A stretch of DNA of 64,000 nt from Nevskia sp. (GCF_021732705.1 NZ_JAKFUM010000010.1:1-64000); one strand, 5' to 3'. Shown: positions 1-10,330, counted from the stretch's first letter. The notes: generated from the sequence alone by a model not told the origin. A program made the numbers and translations.

Positions 1-1752
1 AGCTGCAGCGGCGTGATCTCGGTGGCGTCGATCGGCGATGGCGGCAGTCGCGCGCCGTACTCGAACTACGGCACCGGCGTCGACATCGCCGCACCCGGCG
101 GCGACATGAGCCGCGGCAGCACGCTCGGCATCCTGTCGACCTACAACAGCGGCGCGACCACGCCGGGCAACGATTCCTACGCCTACCTGCAGGGCACCAG
201 CATGGCCTCGCCGCATGTCGCCGGCGTCGCCGCGCTGCTGGTCGCCGCGCAGCCGTCGCTGACGCCGGATCAGGTCGAAGCGGCGATCAAGGGCAACGTC
301 CGCAGCTTTCCCGGCACCTGCACCGGCTGCGGCGCCGGCCTGATCGACGCCACGCGGGCGCTCGGTTCGCTGGCGCCGACGGCCGGCACGCTCGCCTTCA
401 CCGGCACCGCCTTCACCGTGGCCGAGAACGGCGGCAGCGCCACGATCAGCGTGCAGCGCACCGGCGGCTCGGCCGGCGCCGTCACCGTGGCCTACGCCAC
501 CGCCAACGGCACGGCGACCAGCGCCGACTACACGACCAGGACCGGCACGCTGAGCTGGGCTGCCGGCGACACGGCGACGAAGACCATCGCCATCCCGATC
601 ACCAACGACACGCTGGCCGAAGCCACCGAAACCGTGAACCTGACGCTGTCCGGCGCCACCGGCGGCGCCACGCTCGGCACGGCACGCACGGCCGTGCTGT
701 CGATCACCGACGACGACAGCGCCGCCGGCAGCGTCAATGTCTCGGCCACGGCGGTCACCGTCGCCGAGAACGCGGGCGCCGTCACCGTCAGCGTCACCCG
801 CACCGGCGGCAGCAACGGCGCGGCGTCGGTCGCGTACGCCACGGCCAATGGCAGCGCCACCGCCGGCAACGACTACAGCGCGACCAATGGCACGCTGACC
901 TGGGGCTCCGGCGACAGCTCGACCAAGACCGTGCGCATCCCGATCGCCAACGACACGCTGTCCGAATCGAGCGAAACACTGCAGCTTCGGCTGACGTCGC
1001 CGGTCGGCGCCACGCTCGGCGCGGCGGCCACGAGCACGGTCACGATCACCGACGACGACACCATCAGCGCCGCCGGCGTGGTCGCGGTGTCGGCGGCATC
1101 GGTCACCGTCGCCGAGAACGCCGGCAACGCGACCGTCACCGTGTCGCGCACCGCGGGTGCCACCGGCGCGATCAGCGTTGCGTACGCCACCAGCAACGGC
1201 ACCGCGACGGCCGGCAGCGACTACACCGCGAAGAGCGGCACGCTGAGCTGGGCCGCGGGCGATGCCACGTCCAAGACGATCATCGTGCCGATCACCGACG
1301 ACACGCTCGCCGAAGCCAGCGAAACGCTGCTGGTGACCCTGAGCGCGCCGACCGGTGGCGCGACGCTCGGCAGCAACAAGGTCGCCACCGTCACCGTCAC
1401 CGACAACGACGGCCAGCCCGGCACCGTCGGCTTCTCGGCGACGGCGTACAGCATCGGCGAATCCGGTGGCGCAGTCGTGCTGACCGTGACCCGCACCGGC
1501 GGCAGCACCGGCACGGCAGCGGTCGACTACACGACGGCGAACGGCCTCGCGCAGGCCGGCAGCGATTTCCTCGCAAGCAGTGGCCGGCTGGTCTGGCAGA
1601 ACGGCGACAGCGCGGCGAAGACGATCACCATTCCGATCTACAACGACGCGCTGCGCGAGGGCGCCGAAACCATTCTCGTGCGGCTGAGCAATGTCGTGAC
1701 GGCGCGCCTCGGCACTGCCTCGGCGACGGCGACGATCGTCGACAACGACTGA
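1..1752 (+). CDS. Secreted subtilisin-like serine protease (S8), C-terminal part with four Calx-beta domains; 5' end outside window
   Basis: The frame is open from the first base, so this is the 3' part of a larger gene. The first ~115 visible residues are the end of an S8 subtilase domain: GTSMASPHVAG carries the catalytic serine (about residue 67), preceded by the typical APGG loop. Catalytic Asp and His lie upstream of the window. The rest is four repeats of about 115 residues, each with a VAENGG/VAENAG start and an ITDDD-like end, typical of the extracellular Calx-beta fold. Such repeats usually bind calcium and stabilise or tether secreted enzymes. An exported degradative protease is the natural reading. 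No C-terminal sorting signal is visible; the protein simply ends after the fourth repeat. Confidence 0.9.
   Translation, partial: SCSGVISVASIGDGGSRAPYSNYGTGVDIAAPGGDMSRGSTLGILSTYNSGATTPGNDSYAYLQGTSMASPHVAGVAALLVAAQPSLTPDQVEAAIKGNVRSFPGTCTGCGAGLIDATRALGSLAPTAGTLAFTGTAFTVAENGGSATISVQRTGGSAGAVTVAYATANGTATSADYTTRTGTLSWAAGDTATKTIAIPITNDTLAEATETVNLTLSGATGGATLGTARTAVLSITDDDSAAGSVNVSATAVTVAENAGAVTVSVTRTGGSNGAASVAYATANGSATAGNDYSATNGTLTWGSGDSSTKTVRIPIANDTLSESSETLQLRLTSPVGATLGAAATSTVTITDDDTISAAGVVAVSAASVTVAENAGNATVTVSRTAGATGAISVAYATSNGTATAGSDYTAKSGTLSWAAGDATSKTIIVPITDDTLAEASETLLVTLSAPTGGATLGSNKVATVTVTDNDGQPGTVGFSATAYSIGESGGAVVLTVTRTGGSTGTAAVDYTTANGLAQAGSDFLASSGRLVWQNGDSAAKTITIPIYNDALREGAETILVRLSNVVTARLGTASATATIVDND
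385..1749 (+). repeat. Four tandem Calx-beta coding repeats
   Basis: Four successive units of roughly 345 nt encode beta-sandwich repeats. Each has the order TVAEN or IGESGG, VTRTGG, VAYATANGTAT or similar, SGTLSWAAGD, KTIxIPI, DTLxExxET, and ITDDD or VDND. The repeats diverge in DNA sequence, so this is ancient domain duplication and not recent slippage. The fourth unit is the most divergent and ends the protein. Confidence 0.85.
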
Positions 1753-1786
1753 TCGTCGCAGCACGCCGCCGCAGCTCGGCCGGCGC

Positions 1787-2224
1787 TCAGGCTTCGATGG
1801 CGTCGTCCGCCGATGCCAGCGTGATCGCCGTCTCGATGTTGCCGCGCACCGCGTTGGCGAAGGCGCAGATGCGCCGCGCCTCGGCCAGAACTGTCGCGCC
1901 GGCCTCGCCGCGCAACCCCGGCGCCGTCACCCGCAGGCTGACATCCAGCAGGTAGCGGCCATCATCGGCCACGGACAGGCCGACCGTGGCCTCGGTCTGC
2001 ACCGCGCCGGGATCGAGCTGGCGCTGACCGGCCACATAGCGGACCGAGCTGGTGAAGCACGCCGCATACGCGGCCCCGAACAGCTGCTCCGGATTGACGC
2101 CGCGACCGCTGCCGCCGATCGCCGGCGGCATCGCCAGCGGAACGTCGAGCTGGCCATTCGCCGAGCGCGCGCGGCCGTCGCGGCCGCCACTGACCTGAAC
2201 CTGCTCCGCATAAAGCTTCTTCAT
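1787..2224 (-). CDS. ohr: Organic hydroperoxide resistance protein (Ohr/OsmC family)
   Basis: The 145-residue protein has the full Ohr layout. Peroxidatic Cys56 lies in AACFTS and resolving Cys120 lies in CAFANAVRGN, which matches the family signature around the second cysteine. Length and the G-G-x-G-x-NPEQLF motif fit Ohr rather than the longer OsmC. It should reduce organic hydroperoxides by a dithiol mechanism using lipoyl cofactors in the cytoplasm. A good ribosome site (GGAGG) precedes the ATG. It is divergent from an HxlR-type regulator whose gene starts 134 bp away, which suggests redox control. Ohr genes are more often paired with a MarR-type OhrR, so the regulator here is unusual. 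Confidence 0.93.
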   Translation of the reverse strand: MKKLYAEQVQVSGGRDGRARSANGQLDVPLAMPPAIGGSGRGVNPEQLFGAAYAACFTSSVRYVAGQRQLDPGAVQTEATVGLSVADDGRYLLDVSLRVTAPGLRGEAGATVLAEARRICAFANAVRGNIETAITLASADDAIEA

Positions 2225-2290
2225 CGCAGCACCTCCAAGGGTCGATAATCACGAGGCGCGCAGTCTCGTGGCCGCCTTCGGCAGCGTCCA

Positions 2291-2306
2291 CGCACAAATT
2301 TGTTCG
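2291..2306. promoter_or_regulatory. Candidate operator palindrome between ohr and the HxlR-type gene
   Basis: ACAAATTTGT (2294-2303) is a perfect 10-bp palindrome. It extends to a 16-bp palindrome with one mismatched pair, CGcACAAATTTGTtCG. It lies in the 134-bp divergent intergenic region where a regulator of both genes would bind. Assignment to the HxlR protein is inference from position only. Confidence 0.45.
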
Positions 2307-2358
2307 TGATGGCGGGGTCCGGTGGCGCGCACCGCACGGCCCGGCACGGAGGCCAGCG

Positions 2359-2712
2359 ATGGCGATCACCCGCAAGAAGCTGTCCGGTTGTCCGATCGAA
2401 GTGACGATCAACGCGGTCGCCGCGCGCTGGAAGGCGATGATCCTGTGGCAGCTGCGGCCCGGCGCGCGCAGCTTCACGGCGCTGCGTCGCGCGATTCCCG
2501 GCATCTCCGATCGCATGCTGCAGACGCAGTTGAAGCAGTTGGCGGACGATGGCGTCGTGCGCCGCAGCGCCGACGACGTTCATCCCGAGTGGCAGCTGAC
2601 CCCGCTCGGCGAGCACCTGCTGCCGGTGATGGATGCGATGAAAGCCTGGGGCGAAGCCTCGCAGGCGCTGACCGCCGGACGCGCTGTCGCGCCGCCGCGC
2701 GCGACCCGGTGA
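2359..2712 (+). CDS. HxlR/DUF24-family winged-helix transcriptional regulator
   Basis: The 117-residue protein matches HxlR regulators: GCPIEVTINAVAARWK near the N-terminus, then ILWQLRPGARSF, then the recognition helix region ISDRMLQTQLKQL, then a beta wing ending in YxLTPLG-like WQLTPLG. Cys11 in GCPIE is the conserved N-terminal cysteine used by redox- and electrophile-sensing members such as YodB and HypR. Divergent placement next to ohr, with a palindrome between them, suggests that it senses peroxides or quinones and controls ohr and possibly itself. The start gives the normal family length. Confidence 0.88.
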   Translation: MAITRKKLSGCPIEVTINAVAARWKAMILWQLRPGARSFTALRRAIPGISDRMLQTQLKQLADDGVVRRSADDVHPEWQLTPLGEHLLPVMDAMKAWGEASQALTAGRAVAPPRATR

Positions 2713-2720
2713 AACGCCGC

Positions 2721-4031
2721 CTACTGCAGCCTGTCGAGCTCGACGCACGCCGCCATCGCCGCGTAGCCGCTGGCGTTGGGATGCAGGTGGTCGCCGCTGT
2801 CGTAGTCGGCCCGCAGGTGATCGCTCGCGACCGGATCGCGCAGGCAGGCGTCGACATCGACGACGGCATCGGCGATCGACTGGCTGCGAACCCAGGCGTT
2901 GACGAGCTGCCGCGCGGCGTCCGCTGCCTGTGAACCATGCAGTGCGCCGAAGCCACCGGGCTGACCGATCGCGCCCAGCGGCCCGGCGAAGGCACCGCGC
3001 GCCGGCGGAATGGTGCCGAGCAACACCCGCAAGCCGGCCGCCTTCATCCGGCTGACCGCCGTCGTCAGCCCGGCGATCACCGGTGCCGGGTCCGGCGCAC
3101 GGCCGGCGCTGCCGAAGCCGAGATCGTTCTGGCCGGCGATGACGATCACGTCGCTGACGCCGGGCACGGCCAGCGCGTCCTGATCGAGTCGATCGACCAG
3201 CGACGGCCCGTACGTCGGCAGGAACGGCCCGGCCGCGACGCGATTGCCGGAGATGCCGGCGTTGACCACGGTGTAGCGGCCGGGAAAGCGCTGCGCGAGC
3301 CGCAGCGCGAGGAAATCCGGATAACGCTCGTTGAGGCCGAGCCGCGTGTTGTCCGACAGCAGCGGCGAGCCGCCGCTGGAGATGTAGCCATCGGTCAACG
3401 AATCCCCGAACGCGACGAGCGTGCGGCGAGCGTCGGTGTCGCGCACGTCGACGCCTTCGAGCAGCACGAACACGTTCTGGTTGCCGAGCGGCCGCGCGCG
3501 GTAGCCGGCGCCGTCGAGTTGATCGACCGCGGCCGGGTCCCGGCTGAAGGTCGGCGTGTCGCGGGCGATCGCGTGCTCGGTTACCTGCGCGACCGCGCTG
3601 CTCGTCGCGACGCTGATCACCAGATCCTGAAACGCAGCGACCGGCAGATCGATGGCATCGCTCGCCACCGACTGGCCGCCGGGAATGGTGACGCCGCGCG
3701 CGCCGCCGAAGCGCACCGCACGCAGGCTGCCGGGGACGATGCCGATGCCGTTCGCGCTGCCGGCATCGCGCAGACCGACGCTGACCGCGCCGAGCGTCAC
3801 TGCCTGCGTGCCGTAGCGCTGCGTCAGCCGCAGCCGCAGTTGCCGGCCCGAGGCCGACAGATGCACGACCTGCCGCACGCTCTGATTCGCGGCCAGCGGC
3901 AGCGACGTCAGCGCGTGCGACGGGCTGGCGCCCCAGACCGCGCGCCAGGATTCGGGCGTGCCGGCGGCGGCCAGCATCGGCAGCAGCAGGCTCAGCAGGG
4001 CAAGCGTGACGGACAGCGGCGAGCGGGGCAT
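2721..4031 (-). CDS. Secreted SGNH/GDSL-family hydrolase
   Basis: A signal peptide (hydrophobic residues about 6-22 ending AAAG) precedes a two-part protein. An N-terminal beta-rich region covers about residues 25-200. The SGNH hydrolase domain follows, with block I FGDSLTDG (nucleophile Ser), block II Gly in NAGISGNR, block III GQNDLG and block V DHLHPNASGY with catalytic Asp/His. At 436 residues it is the long variant that carries an extra domain ahead of the catalytic core, like predicted carbohydrate esterases and lipases. It probably de-esterifies polysaccharides or lipids outside the cytoplasm; the substrate cannot be told. It converges on the HxlR-type gene with only 8 bp between stops. 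Confidence 0.88.
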   Translation of the reverse strand: MPRSPLSVTLALLSLLLPMLAAAGTPESWRAVWGASPSHALTSLPLAANQSVRQVVHLSASGRQLRLRLTQRYGTQAVTLGAVSVGLRDAGSANGIGIVPGSLRAVRFGGARGVTIPGGQSVASDAIDLPVAAFQDLVISVATSSAVAQVTEHAIARDTPTFSRDPAAVDQLDGAGYRARPLGNQNVFVLLEGVDVRDTDARRTLVAFGDSLTDGYISSGGSPLLSDNTRLGLNERYPDFLALRLAQRFPGRYTVVNAGISGNRVAAGPFLPTYGPSLVDRLDQDALAVPGVSDVIVIAGQNDLGFGSAGRAPDPAPVIAGLTTAVSRMKAAGLRVLLGTIPPARGAFAGPLGAIGQPGGFGALHGSQAADAARQLVNAWVRSQSIADAVVDVDACLRDPVASDHLRADYDSGDHLHPNASGYAAMAACVELDRLQ

Positions 4032-4260
4032 GGACTAAATTCCGGTGGCGGGCAGGCTGTCGCGGACGGCAGACGCTGCCCTGTGTCGGCACTACGCGCC
4101 GGCATCGGCGTGCGGATGCGCGAACGTGGGCGCCGCGCGTGAACGTCCCGGCGAGCCCGGACAAATGTGCAAACAATGTCAATGACGTTGGCCTCGACGG
4201 CGGCTTGCGGCCATTTCGCCACGGATGGCGGCTTGATCGAGGTTCAAAGCACGAAGAAGA

Positions 4261-4289
4261 CTGACGATAGATGTGCAGCCTGTGATAAT
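4261..4289 (+). promoter_or_regulatory. Candidate sigma-70 promoter of the HiPIP gene
   Basis: The 346-bp gap 4032-4377 separates the divergent hydrolase and HiPIP genes and contains no credible gene. Within it CTGACG (4261-4266) and GATAAT (4284-4289) are spaced by 17 nt, the optimal sigma-70 distance; the -10 box matches five of six consensus bases. The gap is also locally AT-richer. The 5' leader would be about 80 nt. Confidence 0.4.
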
Positions 4290-4377
4290 TTCAGCAGGTA
4301 GATACCGCTCCGCTCGCTGCGTTGTCGCGATGCGCTCTCACACGTTGGATTACCCACCTCCACTCAGGGAAACAACC

Positions 4378-4782
4378 ATGGCCACTCGTCGCAAGTTCCT
4401 CCAGTTCATCCCCGTTGCCGGCGTTGCCGTCGTCGCCGCCTGCTCGAAGAAGGAAGAAGCTCCGGCCGCTCCGGCTGAAGCCGCTCCGGCTCCGGCCGCC
4501 GAAGCCGCTCCGGCTGCTGCGCCGGAAGCCGCCGCTCCGGCCGCTCCGGCCGAAGCGCTGACCGAAACCGATGCCCAGGCCGTCTCGCTCGGCTTCGTGC
4601 TCGAAGCGGCGAAGGCCGACAAGACCAAGTTCCCGACCTACGCCGAAGGCCAGAAGTGCTCGGGCTGCGCCCTGTACGCCGGCGCTGCCGATGCCGCGAC
4701 CGCCCCGTGCGGCCTGTTCGGCGGCAAGCTGGTGCCGGGCGCCGGCTGGTGCAGCGCCTTCGCCGCGAAGCCGGCCGCCTAA
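4378..4782 (+). CDS. High-potential iron-sulfur protein (HiPIP), Tat-exported, apparently lipid-anchored
   Basis: The 134-residue protein has four cluster cysteines in HiPIP spacing: CSGC (Cys94, Cys97), CGLF (Cys111) and WCSAF (Cys125). It should carry one high-potential 4Fe-4S cluster and shuttle electrons between respiratory complexes in the periplasm. The N-terminus reads TRRKFLQF, a strong twin-arginine motif, as expected because HiPIPs are folded before export. The h-region ends VAAC, a good lipobox with Cys22. An Ala/Pro/Glu-rich linker (about residues 25-60) follows and would act as a flexible tether. I chose the ATG at 4378 because it sits behind CAGGGA and begins the Tat signal; an upstream in-frame start adds unlikely sequence. 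A strong terminator follows. Confidence 0.93.
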   Translation: MATRRKFLQFIPVAGVAVVAACSKKEEAPAAPAEAAPAPAAEAAPAAAPEAAAPAAPAEALTETDAQAVSLGFVLEAAKADKTKFPTYAEGQKCSGCALYAGAADAATAPCGLFGGKLVPGAGWCSAFAAKPAA

Positions 4783-4804
4783 AAGCGCTCCGCTTCAGCG
4801 AGAA

Positions 4805-4836
4805 CCCCGCGCCGGGTGACTGGCGCGGGGTTTTTT
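4805..4836 (+). terminator. Rho-independent terminator after the HiPIP gene
   Basis: A 9-bp perfect stem CCCCGCGCC / GGCGCGGGG (4805-4813 with 4822-4830) has an 8-nt loop and is followed directly by six T residues (4831-4836). It begins 22 nt after the stop codon. The stem can extend by AA/TT on the outside. Confidence 0.93.
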
Positions 4837-4966
4837 GTGTCCGATGGTCCTCGCCGCCGAGCGAATCCGGCCCGAACTGCCCATCTCGGCCACCCATCGG
4901 CCGCCATTCGACCGGTTTCCGTGCTGCATCGCATCAGAGATACGCGCCAGCCAGTAAACTGCGCGG

Positions 4967-6838
<1,872 letters not shown>

Positions 6839-6847
6839 GCGTCGGCG

Positions 6848-7636
6848 TCACCGGCGCGGCGGAATCCGCGCCGCCGCCAGCATCAGCGGCGACTGCTGCG
6901 GTTCCAGCGGCCGGTGGCGCGCGTAGACCTCGCGCACCCATTGCAGCGTCGGGTGCCGTTCCCACGGCGCGATGGCCTCGGCCATCAGCGCCCGCACCGT
7001 CGGATGCGCGTAGATCGGATGCGCGGCCGGCGCCGCCAGCGGCGCCAGCAGCGCGCAGACGCTCAGATCCTCGACCGTGAACGCGCCGGCCAGCGTGTCG
7101 GCACCGGCACGCCGGCGGTCGATCGCGTCCAGCGCGCGTGAAATGCCGTCACGCGCTTCGGCGCCATGGGCGTCGTCGATGCCGAAGCTGCGCTTGAATC
7201 CGGGCAGCAGCACCGGCAGCAACTGCTTGATCGCGAACGCTTCCGTCGGCGTGGCGCTCAGCGTCCACATCATCAGCATCGCGCCGGGCTGCCGCACCAG
7301 CGGACGATAGACCCAGCGCATCACATGGCGACCGAGCGCGTCGTGCGCCGCCGCCGCGGCGAGGCAGGCCTGATGCTCGTCCGGATCATCCGGCAGCACG
7401 GCGGACAGGTCGAAGCGTGCGCCGAGCCGCGCGAGGATGCGGTCGCTGCCCTGCACGCGCAGGCCGTCGCCGGTGATGATCGGCACCGTCGTCGCGCGGC
7501 GCGACAGCCACAGCGTGGTCGGCATGTGCAGCCCGGGCACCAGCGGCACTTCGACGAACGGCAATCCGGCCACGCGCAGGACCCAGCGGATCTTCTCGCT
7601 GAAATGGGAAATCGCGAATGTGTGCAGGGTCAGCAT
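6848..7636 (-). CDS. Glutathione S-transferase family protein
   Basis: The 262-residue protein begins with a thioredoxin-like GST N-terminal domain (LHTFAISHFSEKIRWVLR), with Ser in the usual catalytic area and TTVPIITGDG before the glutathione gamma-Glu site VQGSDRIL. A helical C-terminal domain follows. It is likely to be a cytoplasmic conjugating or thiol-transfer enzyme, but the subclass and substrate are unknown. Its stop lies 9 bp from that of yheS (convergent). The 232-bp gap 7637-7868 to the divergent amine oxidase gene must hold promoters for both; I see no clear operator in it. Confidence 0.82.
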   Translation of the reverse strand: MLTLHTFAISHFSEKIRWVLRVAGLPFVEVPLVPGLHMPTTLWLSRRATTVPIITGDGLRVQGSDRILARLGARFDLSAVLPDDPDEHQACLAAAAAHDALGRHVMRWVYRPLVRQPGAMLMMWTLSATPTEAFAIKQLLPVLLPGFKRSFGIDDAHGAEARDGISRALDAIDRRRAGADTLAGAFTVEDLSVCALLAPLAAPAAHPIYAHPTVRALMAEAIAPWERHPTLQWVREVYARHRPLEPQQSPLMLAAARIPPRR

Positions 7637-7868
7637 GGTGGCCAGCGGCAGCGGTGTGGCACCTGATCATGCCCGCGCAGCGCGGCAGACAGATGAAGGC
7701 GGTGCACCGAAGCGACGCAGCCGGCGCCGCGGCTTGACCTGAATTCGACGTCGACGCGACCCGGTTTCGACCTGCAATCAAGGCGCTGTCAGCGTTTCCG
7801 CGACCCGGCATGGTTTTCGCTCACGAATCTGTCACAAACCCCGAACGCCTCGGGCGAGACGTTTTTCG

Positions 7869-9428
7869 ATGCCGATGACCCGCCGCCAGTTCGTGACCGC
7901 GCTGAGCCGTGCCGGCGGCTACCGCGCTGCGTTCGGCGCGATGCGGGCGCTGGGTCTCGTCGCCGTGCCGGTGGCCGCCGCGAAGACGCCGCAGCTCGGC
8001 AGCGGTCACGGCCGCGGAAAGAAGGTGGTGATCCTCGGCGCCGGCATCGCCGGTCTGGTCGCGGCCTACGAGCTGGGCAAGGCCGGCTATCAGTGCATCG
8101 TGCTGGAGGCGCGCGATCGCGTCGGTGGCCGCAACTGGACGATCCGCGGCGGCAGCAAGGTCGCGATGACCGATGGCAGCGTGCAGACCTGCGCCTTCGA
8201 CGACGGTCACTACTTCAATGCCGGCCCGGCACGGCTGCCGAGCCATCACAGGACCATCCTCGGCTACTGCCGCGAGTTCGGCGTTCCGCTCGAAGTGGAA
8301 GTCAACATGAGCCGCAGCGCGTTGCTGCACTCGGACGACGCCAACGGCGGCCAGCCGATCGAACTGCGGCAGGCCGCGCACGACCTTCGCGGTCAGGTGT
8401 CGGAACTGCTGGCGAAGTGCAGCGCGCAGCACACGCTCGATCAGGAACTGAGCGCGGTCGATGTCGCGGCGTTCCGCGAGTTCCTGCGTAGCTATGGCGA
8501 TCTCGACCCGGACTTCCACTACGCCGGCTCGGCCCGCGCCGGCTATGCGGTGCTGCCGGCGGCGGGCGATGTCGTCGGCCGCGTGCGCGAGCCGCTGCCG
8601 TTGAAGACGCTGCTCGATCCGGTGTTCTGGGGCGGCGCGCAGTTCGACGACGAATTCGAGATGCAGCCGACGATGTTCCAGCCGGTCGGCGGGATGGATC
8701 GGATTCCGCAGGCCTTCCACGCACGGCTCAAGTCCGTGGTGCGGCTGAACGCGGAGGTCACCGACATCCGCAACGGCGAGCGCGACGTGCGCGTGGCCTG
8801 GCGCGACGGCAAGTCGGGCAAGACCCAGACGATCGCCGCCGACTACTGCATCTGCACGATCCCGCCGAAGGTGCTCGAAACCATCCCGAGCAACTTTTCG
8901 CCGGCGTTCGCGGCGGCGATCCGGCAGGTGCCGGCCGGGGCGGCGAACAAGATCGCGTGGCAGGCGCCGCGCTTCTGGGAAAGCGACCGCGGCATCTACG
9001 GCGGCCTGAGCTTCATCAAGCGCGACATCCAGCTGATCTGGTATCCGAGCGGCGGCTACTTCCAGCCGGAAGGGGTGCTGGTGGGCTGCTACAACTTCGA
9101 CGACGTCGCTGCACGCTTCATGCAGCAATCGATTCCACAGCGCCTGCAGGCCTCGCGCGATGCCATCGACGCGCTGTTCCCCGGCCGTGCCCGCCTGCTC
9201 ACGCGCGGCATCACCGTGGCCTGGAATCACGTTCCGCACACCCTGTCGCCGTGGCATCACTGGGATGACCCGAGCGGTCCGGTCTATCGCCTGCTGGACC
9301 AGCCGGAAGGCCGCGTCTACCTCGCCGGCGAGCACATGAGTCATGTCAACGGTTGGCAGGAGGGCTCGGCGCTGTCGGCGCACCGGGTGCTGAAGCTGAT
9401 TGCCGAGCGCGTCACTGCTACCGTCTGA
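7869..9428 (+). CDS. FAD-dependent amine oxidase-family protein 1, Tat-type N-terminus
   Basis: The 519-residue flavoprotein belongs to the monoamine oxidase/L-amino acid oxidase superfamily. A Rossmann dinucleotide motif VVILGAGIAGLVAAYEL lies near residue 56, followed by LEARDRVGGRNWT, the typical GG doublet. FQPVGGMDRIP in mid-protein and a C-terminal LAGEHMSHVNGWQEGS complete the FAD site. The N-terminus carries TRRQFV followed by a moderately hydrophobic stretch, which suggests twin-arginine export. It probably oxidises an amine or amino acid to an imine. The downstream RidA, receptor and cytochrome genes on the same strand suggest a periplasmic pathway. It is clearly paralogous to the protein at 13156-14754. 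The true acceptor (oxygen or cytochrome) and the substrate are unknown. Confidence 0.88.
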   Translation: MPMTRRQFVTALSRAGGYRAAFGAMRALGLVAVPVAAAKTPQLGSGHGRGKKVVILGAGIAGLVAAYELGKAGYQCIVLEARDRVGGRNWTIRGGSKVAMTDGSVQTCAFDDGHYFNAGPARLPSHHRTILGYCREFGVPLEVEVNMSRSALLHSDDANGGQPIELRQAAHDLRGQVSELLAKCSAQHTLDQELSAVDVAAFREFLRSYGDLDPDFHYAGSARAGYAVLPAAGDVVGRVREPLPLKTLLDPVFWGGAQFDDEFEMQPTMFQPVGGMDRIPQAFHARLKSVVRLNAEVTDIRNGERDVRVAWRDGKSGKTQTIAADYCICTIPPKVLETIPSNFSPAFAAAIRQVPAGAANKIAWQAPRFWESDRGIYGGLSFIKRDIQLIWYPSGGYFQPEGVLVGCYNFDDVAARFMQQSIPQRLQASRDAIDALFPGRARLLTRGITVAWNHVPHTLSPWHHWDDPSGPVYRLLDQPEGRVYLAGEHMSHVNGWQEGSALSAHRVLKLIAERVTATV

Positions 9429-9461
9429 CCTCACCCGCTCAACGCACGAGGATTGCCACCG

Positions 9462-10052
9462 ATGCTGTCGAATTCCCGTTCCACCCGCCGCCCGTCCAGC
9501 CCACTGTCCGGGGCTCTGTTCGGCGCCATTGCCGGCCTTGCCCTGTTCGCCGCCGCACCGATGGCGTCGGCGCATGACGAGGTCACCCGCAAGTCGCTGG
9601 GCGACCCGAAGTTCCCGATTGCCGCCGCCGTCACCGTGCCGGCCGGCTTCGAGACCACCTACCTCAGCGGCAACCTGCCGGACGTGGCCAATCCGGACGC
9701 GCCGAAAGGCTCGCTGGAAGCCTATGGCAACACCGAAACGCAGACGGCGTCGGTGCTGAAGAAGCTCGGCGACACGCTGACCTCGCTCGGCCTCGGTTAT
9801 GGCGACGTGGTCTCGGCCACGGTCTATCTGGTCGGCGATCCGGGCAAGGGCGGCGAGATCGATTTCGCCGGCATGAACGCCGCATTCTCGAAGGTCTTCG
9901 GCTCCGAAACGCAGCCGAACAAGCCGGCCCGCTCGACCGTGAAGATCGCCGGGCTGGTGATTCCGGGCGCGCTGGTCGAGATCGACTTCATCGCCGTGCA
10001 CAAGCCGGAATCGCACAAGGGCGAGAAATCGTCGAAGGCAAAGGCGCCGTAA
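9462..10052 (+). CDS. RidA/YjgF-family imine deaminase with a signal peptide
   Basis: The 196-residue protein has the RidA fold, with the catalytic arginine in KPARSTVKIAG (Arg157) and the C-terminal EIDFIAVH strand. RidA enzymes hydrolyse reactive enamines and imines released by other enzymes. Unlike housekeeping RidA (about 130 residues, cytosolic), this one starts with basic residues, a hydrophobic stretch (about 16-32) and a cleavage site near ASA-HD, so it should be exported. The ATG at 9462 is preferred because GAGG lies 10 nt upstream; a TTG at 9453 is less likely. Its stop-to-start distance from oxidase 1 is 33 bp, so the two are probably one transcript. It likely clears the imine produced by the neighbouring oxidases. 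Confidence 0.88.
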   Translation: MLSNSRSTRRPSSPLSGALFGAIAGLALFAAAPMASAHDEVTRKSLGDPKFPIAAAVTVPAGFETTYLSGNLPDVANPDAPKGSLEAYGNTETQTASVLKKLGDTLTSLGLGYGDVVSATVYLVGDPGKGGEIDFAGMNAAFSKVFGSETQPNKPARSTVKIAGLVIPGALVEIDFIAVHKPESHKGEKSSKAKAP

Positions 10053-10131
10053 GGCAGGGATCAACCTCCGGAAGCGCTGATCGCGGCGGCTAGCCGCAGG
10101 CGCTCCCGGCTTTCAGGCAGCAGGACACGCG

Positions 10132-10259
10132 ATGCCCGCCACGCGGGCATGACGGCGGAGCTTTGCCCGCAATCCGGCGGGACAGCCGCCATGGCAACGG
10201 AAAGCAGCACCGGCAGCACGCAGCAACCGTCGGGAGCGATGCCGGCCACAGAGCCGGCA
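10132..10259. other. Two small inverted repeats upstream of the TonB-dependent receptor gene
   Basis: The 278-bp gap between ridA and the receptor gene has no credible ORF. It contains ATGCCCG-n5-CGGGCAT (10132-10150) and TGCCGGC-n6-GCCGGCA (10240-10259), both perfect 7-bp stems. Neither is followed by a T run, so they are not standard terminators. They could be operators, attenuation hairpins or transcript-stability elements. Confidence 0.35.
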
Positions 10260-10330
10260 CGGAGTGGAGTGCGAGAAGGACCCGTCATCTGGGGATTCAC
10301 GTCTGATCACACTCAAGGGGGTTGGCATCA

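Noticed and set aside
2221-4182. 653-residue frame overlapping the SGNH hydrolase gene in another minus-strand frame
   Set aside because: Arg-rich sequence with no motif; the hydrolase frame contains all SGNH blocks.
4440-4570. Repeated GCTCCGGC-type units in the HiPIP gene as a possible repeat array
   Set aside because: They encode an in-frame Ala/Pro/Glu linker and have no spacers.
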